In this document: positions 1-9,500 of the stretch, piece by piece
Layout of the letters: each line of letters starts with the position of its first letter
Numbering within the stretch: the stretch's first letter is position 1
NCBI RefSeq assembly: GCF_001956315.1
Contig: NZ_MOLY01000037.1
Coordinates: 1-64,000, forward strand
DNA: 64,000 nucleotides
Source: Sphingomonas montana
GTDB lineage: Bacteria; Pseudomonadota; Alphaproteobacteria; Sphingomonadales; Sphingomonadaceae
Direction of reading: 5' to 3'
Position numbers and translations under genes: made by a program
The notes under the pieces: generated by a model
What the model was told of the DNA's origin: nothing
Database searches by the model: none
What the model saw: only the letters and a program-made list of their open reading frames with translations

Positions 1-336
1 CGCCGCAACCGGGTCGGCCGCGGCCGCGGGTGTTTCGCCCGCCATCGGCACGCCGCCCGCCGCCGTCGGGGCGGGACGCCGCGCCAGCGACGCGTCGATC
101 GTGCTCGGCGCGCGCGACATCGTCGCCATCACGGCCAGCAGGATGCTCATCAGCACGAACGCGCTGGCCAACACCGTCGTCGCCCGCGTCAGGAAATCGG
201 CCGCGCCGCGCGCACTCATCAGGCCGGACGGGCTGCCGCCCATGCCCAGCCCGCCGCCTTCGGACCGCTGCATCAGGATGACTGTGACCAGGCTCGCGGC
301 GATGATGGCATGGACGATGAGGAGAAAGGTGAACAT
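1..336 (-). CDS. secG: Preprotein translocase subunit SecG (3' end cut by the window)
   Basis: SecG is the small inner-membrane subunit of the SecYEG protein-export channel. The reading frame starts MFTFLLIVHAII and has two hydrophobic segments (about residues 3-22 and 52-72). They flank the typical SecG loop QRSEGGGLGMGG (residues 23-34). A polar Ala/Pro-rich tail follows and runs off the window start, so the C-terminus is not seen. It lies 74 bases downstream of tpiA on the same strand, the usual tpiA-secG order in alphaproteobacteria. The ATG at 336 is the only sensible start because it gives the complete first membrane segment. Confidence 0.9.
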   Translation of the reverse strand, partial: MFTFLLIVHAIIAASLVTVILMQRSEGGGLGMGGSPSGLMSARGAADFLTRATTVLASAFVLMSILLAVMATMSRAPSTIDASLARRPAPTAAGGVPMAGETPAAAADPVAA

Positions 337-410
337 GAGGCCGCAATCTGTCTGGGGATGCGCCGCCGGGCGCGTGCTGCCACGGCGCTTAGCGAATCAA
401 CGCGTGCGCA

Positions 411-1154
411 TCAACCGACGGCTTGGGCCGCCTCGATGATCGGCACGAACGCCGCCGCGGTCAGGCTCGCCCCCCCGACCAGCCCGCCATCGACGTCCGC
501 CACCGCCAGCAGGGCCGCCGCATTCGCGCCGTTCATCGATCCGCCGTACAGGATACGCACCCCGCCGGCCGCCGCCGCGCCCAGCTTGGCCGACAACCGC
601 GTCCGGATCGCGCCGTGCATTTCCGCCACATCGGCGATCGACGGCACCCGGCCGGTGCCGATCGCCCAGACCGGTTCATAGGCCACGACCAGGGCATCCG
701 GGGTGGCATCGTCCGGCACCGATCCGTCGATTTGCGCCGCAACCACTGCCACAGCATCGCCGGCGTCGCGTTCCGCCTCGGTCTCGCCGACGCAGACGAT
801 CGCGATCATGCCCGCCGCCATCGCCGCGATCGCCTTGGCGCGGACGTCGGCATCGGTCTCGTGCTGGTCGCAGCGTCGCTCGCTATGCCCGACGATGCAC
901 AGGGCGGCCCCCGCCTCCACCAGCATCCCCGCGGAAAGGCAACCGGTGTGGGCGCCCCGCGCGGCGGCGTGGCAATCCTGCCCGCCGATCGCGATGCCGC
1001 TGCCCGTCGCCGCCGCGATCAGCGTGGCGGGCGGGCAGATCGCGACATCGATCGCGGGACAGGCCGCCGCCGCTGTCGCGATCCCGCCCAGTTCGGCCAG
1101 CGCGGCGCGGTCGCCGTTCATTTTCCAATTGCCTACGATCAACGTCCGCCGCAT
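411..1154 (-). CDS. tpiA: Triose-phosphate isomerase
   Basis: This enzyme interconverts dihydroxyacetone phosphate and glyceraldehyde 3-phosphate in central carbon metabolism. The product is 247 residues, the normal family length. The substrate-binding Lys is in NWKMNG (about residue 11), the electrophilic His in VGHSERR (about 95) and the catalytic Glu in YEPVWAIGTG (about 165). A phosphate-loop region LYGGSMNG is near the C-terminus. The open frame extends further upstream, but the ATG at 1154 gives the conserved N-terminus and follows an AAGGGGAG ribosome-binding site. It precedes secG and diverges from ppiD. Confidence 0.97.
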   Translation of the reverse strand: MRRTLIVGNWKMNGDRAALAELGGIATAAAACPAIDVAICPPATLIAAATGSGIAIGGQDCHAAARGAHTGCLSAGMLVEAGAALCIVGHSERRCDQHETDADVRAKAIAAMAAGMIAIVCVGETEAERDAGDAVAVVAAQIDGSVPDDATPDALVVAYEPVWAIGTGRVPSIADVAEMHGAIRTRLSAKLGAAAAGGVRILYGGSMNGANAAALLAVADVDGGLVGGASLTAAAFVPIIEAAQAVG

Positions 1155-1320
1155 CGCCGTCTCCCCTTTGTCCTGCCGGCTTCTAAAGCGGGTTCCGGGC
1201 GCGATGACAATCCGCGTGGTCCCCGCCTCCCGCCCCTGCCCCGCCCCCGGCCCGCCTTGCCGCGCGCCGCCCGCGGCGATAGAGCGACCGTCTTGTTCCT
1301 GCTGTCCGACGGGCCTGCCG

Positions 1321-3252
1321 ATGCTTTCCTTCTTCCGCCGCGCGATCAAATCCTGGCTGGCGGTCGCCATATTGGCGCTCGTCGCGATCGCCGTCGTCGT
1401 ATCCGGCGTCGGCATGGACAGTCTGGGCGGCGGCGGCGGTGCGCAGGGCGAGACGCTGGCGTCGATGGACGGCGGGTCGATCGGCGCGATCGAGGCCGAC
1501 CGTCGGGTCCGCGAGGCCTATACCCAGGCGGCGCAGCAGCAGCCCGGCCTGACGATGGCGGCGTTCGTCGCCGGCGGCGGGGTCGATGCGACGCTGCGCC
1601 GGGTGGTATCGGCCAAGGCGGTCGAACTCTGGGGCCGCGATCATGGCTTCACCGCGTCCAAGCGCGTGGTCGATGGCGAAATCGCCAGCATCCCCGCGTT
1701 TCAGGGCCCGACCGGCGGGTTCGATGACGCGACGTTTCGTGGCCTTCTCGCCCGCGAACGGATTTCGGAGGCGCAACTGCGGCAGGACATCGCCGGCGAC
1801 GTGATCCGCCGCCAGATCCTCGGCCCCATCGCGGGCGGCACGCGCGCGACCGATGCGATGGTCACGCCCTATGCCGCGATGCTGCTCGACCGGCGCGACG
1901 GGACGATCGGTTTCGTCCCCGCCGCCGCGATGCCGCAGGGGCCCGCCCCCACTCAGGCGCAGGTCGACGCCTATTATCGTGCCAACATCGCCGCCTTCAC
2001 GCTGCCCGAACGCCGCGTCCTGCGCTACGCCGCGATCGCCGCGCCGCCCGCGGCCGCGCCGACCGAGGCGGAGATCGCAGCTGCCTATCGCGCCAACGCC
2101 GCGCAATATGCCGCGACGGAAACCCGCACGCTGTCGCAGATCCTCGTGCCGACGGAGGCTGCGGCCCGCGCGCTCGTCGGGCGGATCCGGTCGGGCACCG
2201 CCTTTGCCGCCGCGGCCCAGAGCGCCGGGTTCGGCCCGCGTGACACCGCGCTCGGCGCGAAGTCGCAGGCCGAAATGGCCGCCCTTTCGTCGCCGGCCGT
2301 CGCCGCCGCCGTGTTCGCCGCGGCGGACGGGGCCACCACCGATCCGCAGAAATCGCCGCTCGGCTGGCATATCGTCCATGTCGACGGCATCGTCCGCACC
2401 CCGCCCAAGGCGCTGGCCGCCGTTCGCCCGACGCTGGTCGCCGACCTGACGAAGCGCAAGGCGGAAGCCGCGCTGGCCGATCGCGTGGCCAAGATCGGCG
2501 ACGCCATCGACGACGGTGCGACGTTCGAACAGGCCGCGACCACCAACGGGTTGCAGGTCGTGACCACGCCGCCGCTGCTGCCCACCGGGGCCGCCCCCAC
2601 CGCCCCCGGCTTCGCGCCCACCGCCATTCTGCAACCGCTGCTCAAGGCGGCGTTCCAGGCGGGCGAGGATGACGATCCCAGCGTCGAAACGGTCGGTCCT
2701 AGCAGCTATGCTCTGCTCGACGTGGTCGATGTCGTCCCCGCCGCCCCCATTCCGCTCGCGCAGGTGCGTGGGCCGATCCTTTCCGCGATCCAGGCCGAAC
2801 GTGCATCGGCGCAGGCCCGGCAGGTCGCAAACGGTATCGTCGCAAAGGCCACCGGCGGCATGCCGCTTACCGCCGCATTCGCCAGCGCCGGCATGAAACT
2901 GCCCGTCCCGCAGACCGGTGGCGGTCGCCAGATCGATCTCGCCCAGGCCCGTACCCCGGTTCCGCCGCCGGTCCAGCTGCTGTTCACCATGGCGCCGGGC
3001 AAGATCCGCACGATCGCGGACCAGAATGGCGCGGGCTGGTACGTCGTCCAGCTGAACAGCGTGAAGAAGGGTGACATCAAGACTCAGCCGCAACTGGTGG
3101 CCGCGACGCGCGACGAGTTCGGACGCGCCCTCGGCAATGAATATGCCGACCAGCTGATCGCCGGCATCATGAAAGACGTGAACGTCAAGCTGGACGCCGC
3201 CGCCATCGCGCGCTTCAAGGCCGGCCTGCTTCAGAACTCCGTCCTGCCGTGA
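1321..3252 (+). CDS. ppiD: PpiD-type periplasmic peptidyl-prolyl isomerase / SurA-like chaperone
   Basis: The predicted product is a 643-residue inner-membrane-anchored chaperone that helps proteins leaving the Sec channel to fold. An N-terminal membrane anchor (about residues 10-32) is followed by a SurA-N-like region, including a DATFRGLLARERISEAQLRQ segment. A parvulin-type rotamase domain sits near residues 240-365 and contains GWHIVHVDGI. A long C-terminal region ends in a second parvulin-like fold (GWYVVQLNSV). The start MLSFFRRAIKSWLAV was chosen because it places the anchor at the N-terminus; the longer open frame upstream overlaps the tpiA promoter side. Its TGA overlaps the GTG of trpE, so the two are probably cotranscribed. 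Confidence 0.9.
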   Translation: MLSFFRRAIKSWLAVAILALVAIAVVVSGVGMDSLGGGGGAQGETLASMDGGSIGAIEADRRVREAYTQAAQQQPGLTMAAFVAGGGVDATLRRVVSAKAVELWGRDHGFTASKRVVDGEIASIPAFQGPTGGFDDATFRGLLARERISEAQLRQDIAGDVIRRQILGPIAGGTRATDAMVTPYAAMLLDRRDGTIGFVPAAAMPQGPAPTQAQVDAYYRANIAAFTLPERRVLRYAAIAAPPAAAPTEAEIAAAYRANAAQYAATETRTLSQILVPTEAAARALVGRIRSGTAFAAAAQSAGFGPRDTALGAKSQAEMAALSSPAVAAAVFAAADGATTDPQKSPLGWHIVHVDGIVRTPPKALAAVRPTLVADLTKRKAEAALADRVAKIGDAIDDGATFEQAATTNGLQVVTTPPLLPTGAAPTAPGFAPTAILQPLLKAAFQAGEDDDPSVETVGPSSYALLDVVDVVPAAPIPLAQVRGPILSAIQAERASAQARQVANGIVAKATGGMPLTAAFASAGMKLPVPQTGGGRQIDLAQARTPVPPPVQLLFTMAPGKIRTIADQNGAGWYVVQLNSVKKGDIKTQPQLVAATRDEFGRALGNEYADQLIAGIMKDVNVKLDAAAIARFKAGLLQNSVLP

Positions 3253-4778
3253 CCTCGACGACCGACCGCAATGGTGATGGCGACGCCCTCGCCTGCGCCG
3301 AACTGACGGCGGGGCGGCCGGCGCTGGTGGCCCGGCGGCGGATCGCCGATTGCGACACGCCGGTCGCCGCCGCGCTGAAACTGATGGAGCCGGGCCGCGG
3401 CGATTTCCTGCTCGAATCGGTCGAGGGCGGGTCGCAGCGCGGCCGCTATTCGATGCTTGGCTTGGCCCCCGACCTCGTCTTCCGTGCCAAGGGCGACGAA
3501 GCGGCGATCAACCGCGACTGGGCGACCGATCCTGCCGCCTTCGTGCCCGCAGGTGCCGATCCGCTGCGGGCGATGCGCGATCTGGTTGCCGAATGCCGGA
3601 TGGACGTGCCGCCTGGCATGCCACCCGCGCTCGCCTGCCTGGTCGGCTATTTCGCGTATGAGACGATCCGTCTGGTCGAACGGCTTCCCCGCCCGGCCGA
3701 TACCGCGATCGACGTGCCGGACATGCTGTTCGTCCGTCCCACGCTGGTGCTGGTGTTCGACCGGCTGACGGACGAACTGCATATCGTCGCCCCGCTCTGG
3801 CCCGATCCGGCGCGCGATCCCGCCGCGCAACTCGGTCAGGCGATCGAGCGGATCGACGCGACATTCGCCAGCCTCGCTGCCTCCCCGCCCCGCCGCCACG
3901 GTGCGGTCGATGCCGTCTCCGCTGCCGCCGTCACCCCGGTGCTGGCGCCCGGCCGCTATGCTGAAATGGTCGCGCGGGCGAAGGACTATATCGCGGCAGG
4001 CGACATCTTCCAGGTCGTGCTGGCGCAGCGGTTCACGATGGACTTCCCGCTGCCGCCGCTGGATCTCTACCGCGCGCTGCGCCGGATCAATCCGTCGCCC
4101 TTCCTCTATTATCTCGATCTGCCGGGGTTCGCGCTGATCGGGTCCTCGCCCGAAATCCTGGTCCGCGCACGTGATGGGGAGGTCACGATTCGCCCCATCG
4201 CCGGCACGCGTCCGCGCGGGCGGACCGCGGCGGAGGACGCGGCCAACCGTGCCGAACTGCTCGCCGATCCGAAGGAACGCGCCGAACATCTCATGCTGCT
4301 CGATCTCGGCCGCAACGATGTCGGCCGCGTCGCGCAGGCCGGCTCCGTCACCGTCACGGACAGCTACGGCGTGGAATATTACAGCCACGTCATGCACATC
4401 GTGTCCAACGTGGTCGGCCGCATCGCGCCAGGCGTCGGCCCGCTCGATGCGCTGTTCGCCGGCTTCCCGGCCGGCACCGTGTCCGGCGCGCCCAAGGTCC
4501 GCGCCTGCCAGGTAATCGCCGAACTGGAGAGCGAGACGCGCGGCCCCTATGGTGGTGGCGTCGGTTACTTCTCCCCCGATGGCGGAATGGACAGCTGCAT
4601 CGTGCTGCGCACCGCCGTGCTGAAGGACGGCGTCATGCATGTCCAGGCCGGGGCCGGCATCGTCGCCGACAGCGATCCCGCCGCCGAACAGCGCGAATGC
4701 GAGGCAAAGTCCGGCGCGCTGTTCGCCGCCGCGCGGGAGGCGATCCGCATCGCCGGCGAAAGCGACTTCGGACAATAG
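3249..4778 (+). CDS. trpE: Anthranilate synthase component I
   Basis: TrpE turns chorismate into anthranilate, the first step of tryptophan synthesis, using ammonia from a TrpG subunit that is not in this window. The 509-residue product has the N-terminal feedback-inhibition element LLESVEGG (about residue 55). Its chorismate-binding domain includes GSSPEILVR, PIAGTRPRG, LDLGRNDVGRV, FPAGTVSGAPK and a C-terminal VQAGAGIVADSDP stretch, all typical of active TrpE. The start is GTG, overlapping the ppiD stop as GTGA. The second half is the better conserved part, as in the family. Confidence 0.96.
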   Translation: MTSTTDRNGDGDALACAELTAGRPALVARRRIADCDTPVAAALKLMEPGRGDFLLESVEGGSQRGRYSMLGLAPDLVFRAKGDEAAINRDWATDPAAFVPAGADPLRAMRDLVAECRMDVPPGMPPALACLVGYFAYETIRLVERLPRPADTAIDVPDMLFVRPTLVLVFDRLTDELHIVAPLWPDPARDPAAQLGQAIERIDATFASLAASPPRRHGAVDAVSAAAVTPVLAPGRYAEMVARAKDYIAAGDIFQVVLAQRFTMDFPLPPLDLYRALRRINPSPFLYYLDLPGFALIGSSPEILVRARDGEVTIRPIAGTRPRGRTAAEDAANRAELLADPKERAEHLMLLDLGRNDVGRVAQAGSVTVTDSYGVEYYSHVMHIVSNVVGRIAPGVGPLDALFAGFPAGTVSGAPKVRACQVIAELESETRGPYGGGVGYFSPDGGMDSCIVLRTAVLKDGVMHVQAGAGIVADSDPAAEQRECEAKSGALFAAAREAIRIAGESDFGQ

Positions 4779-4879
4779 GCCGGACGCCCCGTCGGCGCGA
4801 CGGGGTGCGGCGTGCCCGTTCCCCTATTCCGGCCCCCGCGCGTTTGCGTCCTCGATCCCCCAATCGAAAGACGTTCTCC

Positions 4880-5932
4880 ATGCGCATGAACACCCTGGGC
4901 CGTACCGGCCTGTTCGTTTCGGAACTCTGCCTCGGCACCATGACGTTCGGCGGCAGCGACGACACCATGTGGGGCAAGATCGGCCAGTTGCAGCAGTCCG
5001 ATGCCGACGGCCTGGTCGGTGCCGCGCTCGATGCCGGCATCAACTTCATCGACACGGCCGATGTCTATTCCGGCGGCATGTCGGAACAGATCACCGGCCA
5101 GGCGCTCCGCAACCTGGGCGTCGCGCGCGATACGGTGGTGGTCGCGACCAAGGCGTTCGGCCCGACGGGGGACGGCCCCAACCAGCGCGGCGCGTCGCGC
5201 GCCCACCTGATCGACGCCTGCAAGGCCAGCCTCAAGCGGCTCCAGCTCGACCATGTCGATCTCTACCAGATCCACGGGTTCGACAGTGCCACTCCGATGG
5301 AGGAACAGCTCGCCGCCCTCGATATCCTCGTCCAGCACGGTCATGTCCGCTATGTCGGCGTCTCGAACTGGGCGGCGTGGCAGATCGCCAAGGCGCTCGG
5401 CATCTCGGCGCGCGACCGGCTGGCCCGGATCGCGACGCTTCAGGCCTATTACACCATCGCCGGGCGCGATCTGGAACGCGAACTGGTGCCGATGATGCTG
5501 TCGGAGGGCGTCGGGCTCATGGTCTGGAGCCCGCTCGCCGGCGGGCTGCTGTCCGGCAAATATGACCGCAACGATCCGGCCGCCGGCGACGGTCGCCGCG
5601 CCGGCTTCGATTTCCCGCCGGTGCAGCAGGACCGCGCCTATGCCGCGATCGACGCGATGCGGGCGATCGCCACCGCGAAAGGCGTCTCGGTCGCGCAGAT
5701 CGCGCTTGCCTGGCTCCTGCACCAGCCGGTCGTCACCAGCGTGATCGTCGGCGCGAAGCGAATCGAACAACTGTCCGAGAACATCGCCGCCGCCGACGTG
5801 GTGCTGACCGCCGACGAACTGGCGACGCTGGACGCGGTCAGCGCGCTGCCGGCCGAATATCCCGGCTGGATGCTCGAACGACAGGGCGAGTATCGCCGCG
5901 ACCAGCTGATGCAGCCGCCACGCGGCCGCTGA
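4880..5932 (+). CDS. Aldo/keto reductase
   Basis: This is an NADPH-dependent oxidoreductase of the aldo/keto reductase family; the substrate cannot be read from sequence. The 350-residue product shows the catalytic tetrad in its usual places: Asp and Tyr in FIDTADVYSGG (about residue 52), Lys in VVATKAFG (about 88) and His in LYQIHGFD (about 132). The cofactor-side motif GVSNWAAWQIAKALG and a C-terminal SVIVGAKRIEQL segment are also present. This places it with YghZ/YajO-type bacterial members. The start MRMNTLGRTGLFVSELCLGTMTFG matches the family's N-terminus; the second Met, two codons later, is possible. Confidence 0.9.
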   Translation: MRMNTLGRTGLFVSELCLGTMTFGGSDDTMWGKIGQLQQSDADGLVGAALDAGINFIDTADVYSGGMSEQITGQALRNLGVARDTVVVATKAFGPTGDGPNQRGASRAHLIDACKASLKRLQLDHVDLYQIHGFDSATPMEEQLAALDILVQHGHVRYVGVSNWAAWQIAKALGISARDRLARIATLQAYYTIAGRDLERELVPMMLSEGVGLMVWSPLAGGLLSGKYDRNDPAAGDGRRAGFDFPPVQQDRAYAAIDAMRAIATAKGVSVAQIALAWLLHQPVVTSVIVGAKRIEQLSENIAAADVVLTADELATLDAVSALPAEYPGWMLERQGEYRRDQLMQPPRGR

Positions 5933-5951
5933 GCCAATCGGTGATAGTCCT

Positions 5952-5966
5952 TGATATACTATATCA
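5952..5966. promoter_or_regulatory. Zur-like dyad operator in front of the MerC-domain gene
   Basis: TGATATACTATATCA is a perfect 15-bp dyad with a single central base, and it ends 18 bases before the start codon of the MerC-domain gene. AT-rich dyads of this form resemble the zinc-uptake regulator boxes known in alphaproteobacteria. The site overlaps plausible -35 (TTGATA, 5951) and -10 (TATATC, 5973) elements, as expected for a repressor. Assignment to Zur is inference; another Fur-family protein would fit. Confidence 0.45.
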
Positions 5967-5984
5967 TGGCGCTATATCCGCTTC

Positions 5985-6419
5985 ATGAGCGACAGCTGCC
6001 GTACCCATTGCCATGGCGATCATGCGACGACGATCGCCGGGCACCGCGTGCGCGGCGGCCTCGATACCGTCGCGGCGGTCCTGTCTAGCCTCTGCCTGCT
6101 CCATTGCATCGCGATCCCCGTCGCGATCGCGCTGCTGCCGGCCTTTGCGCTGGTGATTCCGGACCTGCCCTGGCTGCATGCCGGCTTGCTCGTCGTCGCG
6201 GTTCCGGCCAGCGGGCTTGCGCTGTGGCGCGGGTGGCGGATCCATCATGACCGGGTTCCGGCCGCTGTCGGCGCGGTCGGGCTGGTCGTCATGGGCTCCG
6301 CGCTGCTCACCGTCGCGCACAGCCTGACCGAAGTGTCGCTGACCGTCGGCGGCGGACTGCTCGTCGCCGGTGGTCATCTGCTCAACCTGCGTGCCGGTGC
6401 GCGCGACCGGGCGCGCTGA
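5985..6419 (+). CDS. MerC-domain small membrane protein
   Basis: The product is 144 residues with four predicted membrane segments (about 25-50, 55-75, 85-103 and 112-132). It has a Cys pair in LSSLCLLHCIAIP, the arrangement used by the mercury transporter MerC. A His/Cys-rich N-terminus (CRTHCHGDH) could bind metal. No other mercury-resistance gene is near, so the substrate is more likely another metal. The Zur-like dyad in its promoter suggests zinc. It is a stand-alone gene between an aldo/keto reductase and a large secreted hydrolase. Confidence 0.8.
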   Translation: MSDSCRTHCHGDHATTIAGHRVRGGLDTVAAVLSSLCLLHCIAIPVAIALLPAFALVIPDLPWLHAGLLVVAVPASGLALWRGWRIHHDRVPAAVGAVGLVVMGSALLTVAHSLTEVSLTVGGGLLVAGGHLLNLRAGARDRAR

Positions 6420-6505
6420 GCGCAGATATTCTTCGCCGCCCGGTTCCCCTCTCCATCGATCCCCCCTAGCCTCTGCGGAATACGTGCCCCCGCGAAAGGC
6501 CATCG

Positions 6506-9500
6506 ATGAAGCGTCCGCTGCTGCTCCTCCTCGCCACCTCCACCAGCGCCTGGGGGTTCCAGCCGCCCGCCCCGACCGAAGCGGCCACCCCCGCCAAGCC
6601 GAAATGGGACGTCGCCGCCCCGCACGGCCCCTACAAGGACGTGCCGATCGACACACGCGCCGGCACCTGGATGTCCGTCGATGTGTCGCCGGACGGTCGC
6701 GAGATCGCGTTCGACCTGCTTGGCGACCTCTACGTCATGCCGATCGGCGGGGGCGAGGCCCGTGCGCTGACGAGCGGTGCCGCGTGGGACATGCAACCGC
6801 GCTATTCCCCCAACGGCCGCTGGATCGCCTTCACCTCCGATCGCGGCGGCGGCGACAATATCTGGGTCATGGACCGCAGCGGCGGCAAGCTCGCCCAGGT
6901 GACGAAGGAAGAGTTCCGACTGCTCAACCAGGCGGACTGGACGCCGGACAGCGACTATATCGTCGCGCGCAAGCATTTCACCGCCAGCCGCTCGCTCGGG
7001 GCGGGTGAAATGTGGCTCTACCACCGCGCCGGCGGCGGCGGGGTCCAGATGACGAAGAAGCGCACCGACCAGAAGGATACCAACGAGCCGGCCTTCTCGC
7101 CCGACGGCCGCTACCTCTATTTCTCCGACGACGTCACGCCGGGCGAGGTCTTCGAATATTCCAAGGACGTGAACGGCGAGATCTACGCCATCCAGCGGCT
7201 CGACCGCACGACCGGCAAGATCGAGAAATATGTCTCCGGCCCCGGCGGATCGATCCGCCCCACCCCCTCGCCGGACGGCAAAAGCCTCGCCTTCATCCGG
7301 CGGGATCGTTACAAGTCCACCATCTATCTGCTTGATTTAGCAAGCGGCCGCGAAACACCGCTGACCGATATTCTCGACCGGGACATGCAGGAGACCTGGG
7401 CGATCCACGGCGTCTATCCCGGCATGGACTGGACGCCCGACAATCGCTCGATCGTGTTCTGGGCGGGCGGCGGGATCAAGCGGATCGACGTCGCGAGCAA
7501 GGCGGTGGCCGATATTCCTTTCCACGTCGCCGGCACGCGGCGCATCACCCAGGCCGTCCGCCACCCGGTCGATGTCGCACCGGCCGCGTTCGACGTGAAG
7601 ATGATCCGGTCCGCGCATGTCTCGCCAGACGGCCGGCGCGTCGTGTTCGATGCGCTCGGCCATCTCTGGATCCGCGATCTGGCCGGCGGCACCCCGCGCC
7701 GCCTGACCACGCAGACCGGATCGTTCGAACTCTATCCCAGCTGGTCGCGCGACGGGCGGCAGATCGTGTTCGCGGACTGGTCCGACGAACGGCAGGGGTC
7801 GATCCGCATCGTGCCGGCCAGCGGCGGCACGCCCCGCGTGCTGACGACCACGCCCGGCAACTACATCGAGCCGGTCTTCTCGCCCGATGGCAGGACCGTC
7901 GCCTTCTCGAAGGTTTCGGACGGGTATCTCACCTCCCCGCTCAACAGCCGCGAAACCGGCATCTACGTCGCGCCCGCCGCCGGCGGGGCCGCCCGCCTGC
8001 TCACCGACAAGGGCATCGCCCCGCAATTCGGCGCGACATCCGATCGACTGTTCTTCACCGCGCGCGAAAACAAGACCGTGATGCTGAAATCGATCGCACT
8101 CGACGGCACGGCGGAACAGGCGCACGCATCCTCCGAATTCGCACGCGACTATGCGGTGTCGCCAGACGAGAAATGGCTTGCCTGGACGGAGCGCTTCCAG
8201 GCCCGCGTCGTGCCCTTCGCGCGCACCGGCAACGCGGTTGCGCTGTCCGCGGACCAGAAGGCGCTTCCCATGTTCCAGGTCACGCGCGATGCGGGCGACT
8301 GGATCCACTGGTCCGGCGACTCGCGCAAGCTCTGGTGGACGCTCGGATCGCAGCTCTACGGGCGCGAGACGCGCGACGACTTCGCCTTCGTCGACGGTGC
8401 GCCGGCCACGCTGCCGCCGGTCGCCACCAGCGGGATCGAACTGGGGTTCCGCCGCCCCTATGACGCGCCCGGCGGCCGCGTCGCATTCACCAACGCGCGC
8501 CTGCTGACGATGCGTGGCGGGACCGAAGTGATCGACCGCGGCACCATCCTGCTCAACGGCAACCGGATCGAGGCGATCGGCGCGGACGTCGCCGTACCCG
8601 CTGGAACCAAGGTGATCGACGCCACCGGCAAGACCATCATGCCCGGCCTGATCGACGGCCATTGGCACGGCAGCATGGGTTCGGACGACATCGTGCCGCA
8701 ACAAAGCTGGGTGAACTATGCCGGGCTGGCGTTCGGCGTCACCACCATCCACGATCCGTCCAACACGACCAGCGAGATTTTCACCGCGTCCGAACTGGCC
8801 AAGGACGGCCAGATCGTCGCGCCGCGCATCTTTTCCACCGGCACCGTCCTCTACGGCGCGACCACGCCGTTCACCGCGAAGATCGACAACCTCGACGATG
8901 CGCGCGGCCATCTCCGCCGGTTGCAGGCGGCGGGCGCCTGGTCGGTCAAGAGCTACAACCAGCCGCGCCGCGAACAGCGCCAGCAGATCGTCCAGGCCGC
9001 GCGCGAACTGGACATGGACGTCGTGCCGGAAGGCGGCTCGCTGTTCCAGATGGACATGACGATGATCGCCGACGGCCACACCACGATCGAACATTCGCTG
9101 CCGGTCGCGCGCGTCTACGACGATGTGAAGCAGTTCTGGCGCGGGTCTGGCACCGCGTACAACCCGACGCTCATCGTCGCCTTCGGCGGGCCGTTCGGGG
9201 AAAATTACTGGTATCAGCATACGCAGGTCTGGAAGGACCCGATCCTGACCAAGTGGGTCCCGCGCCGGATCCTCGATGCGCGCGCCCGGCGGCCGACCAT
9301 GATCCCGGACGAGGAGAACAACGTCCTCGAAACCGCCCGCACCGCGCGCGAGATCTCCGAACTCGGCATTCCGGTCACGATCGGCGCCCACGGCCAGCGC
9401 GAGGGGCTTGGCGCACACTGGGACATGTGGACCTTCGCACTGGGCGGCATGACACCGATCCAGGCGATCGCCACCGCTACCTGGAACCCGGCGCGCGCCT

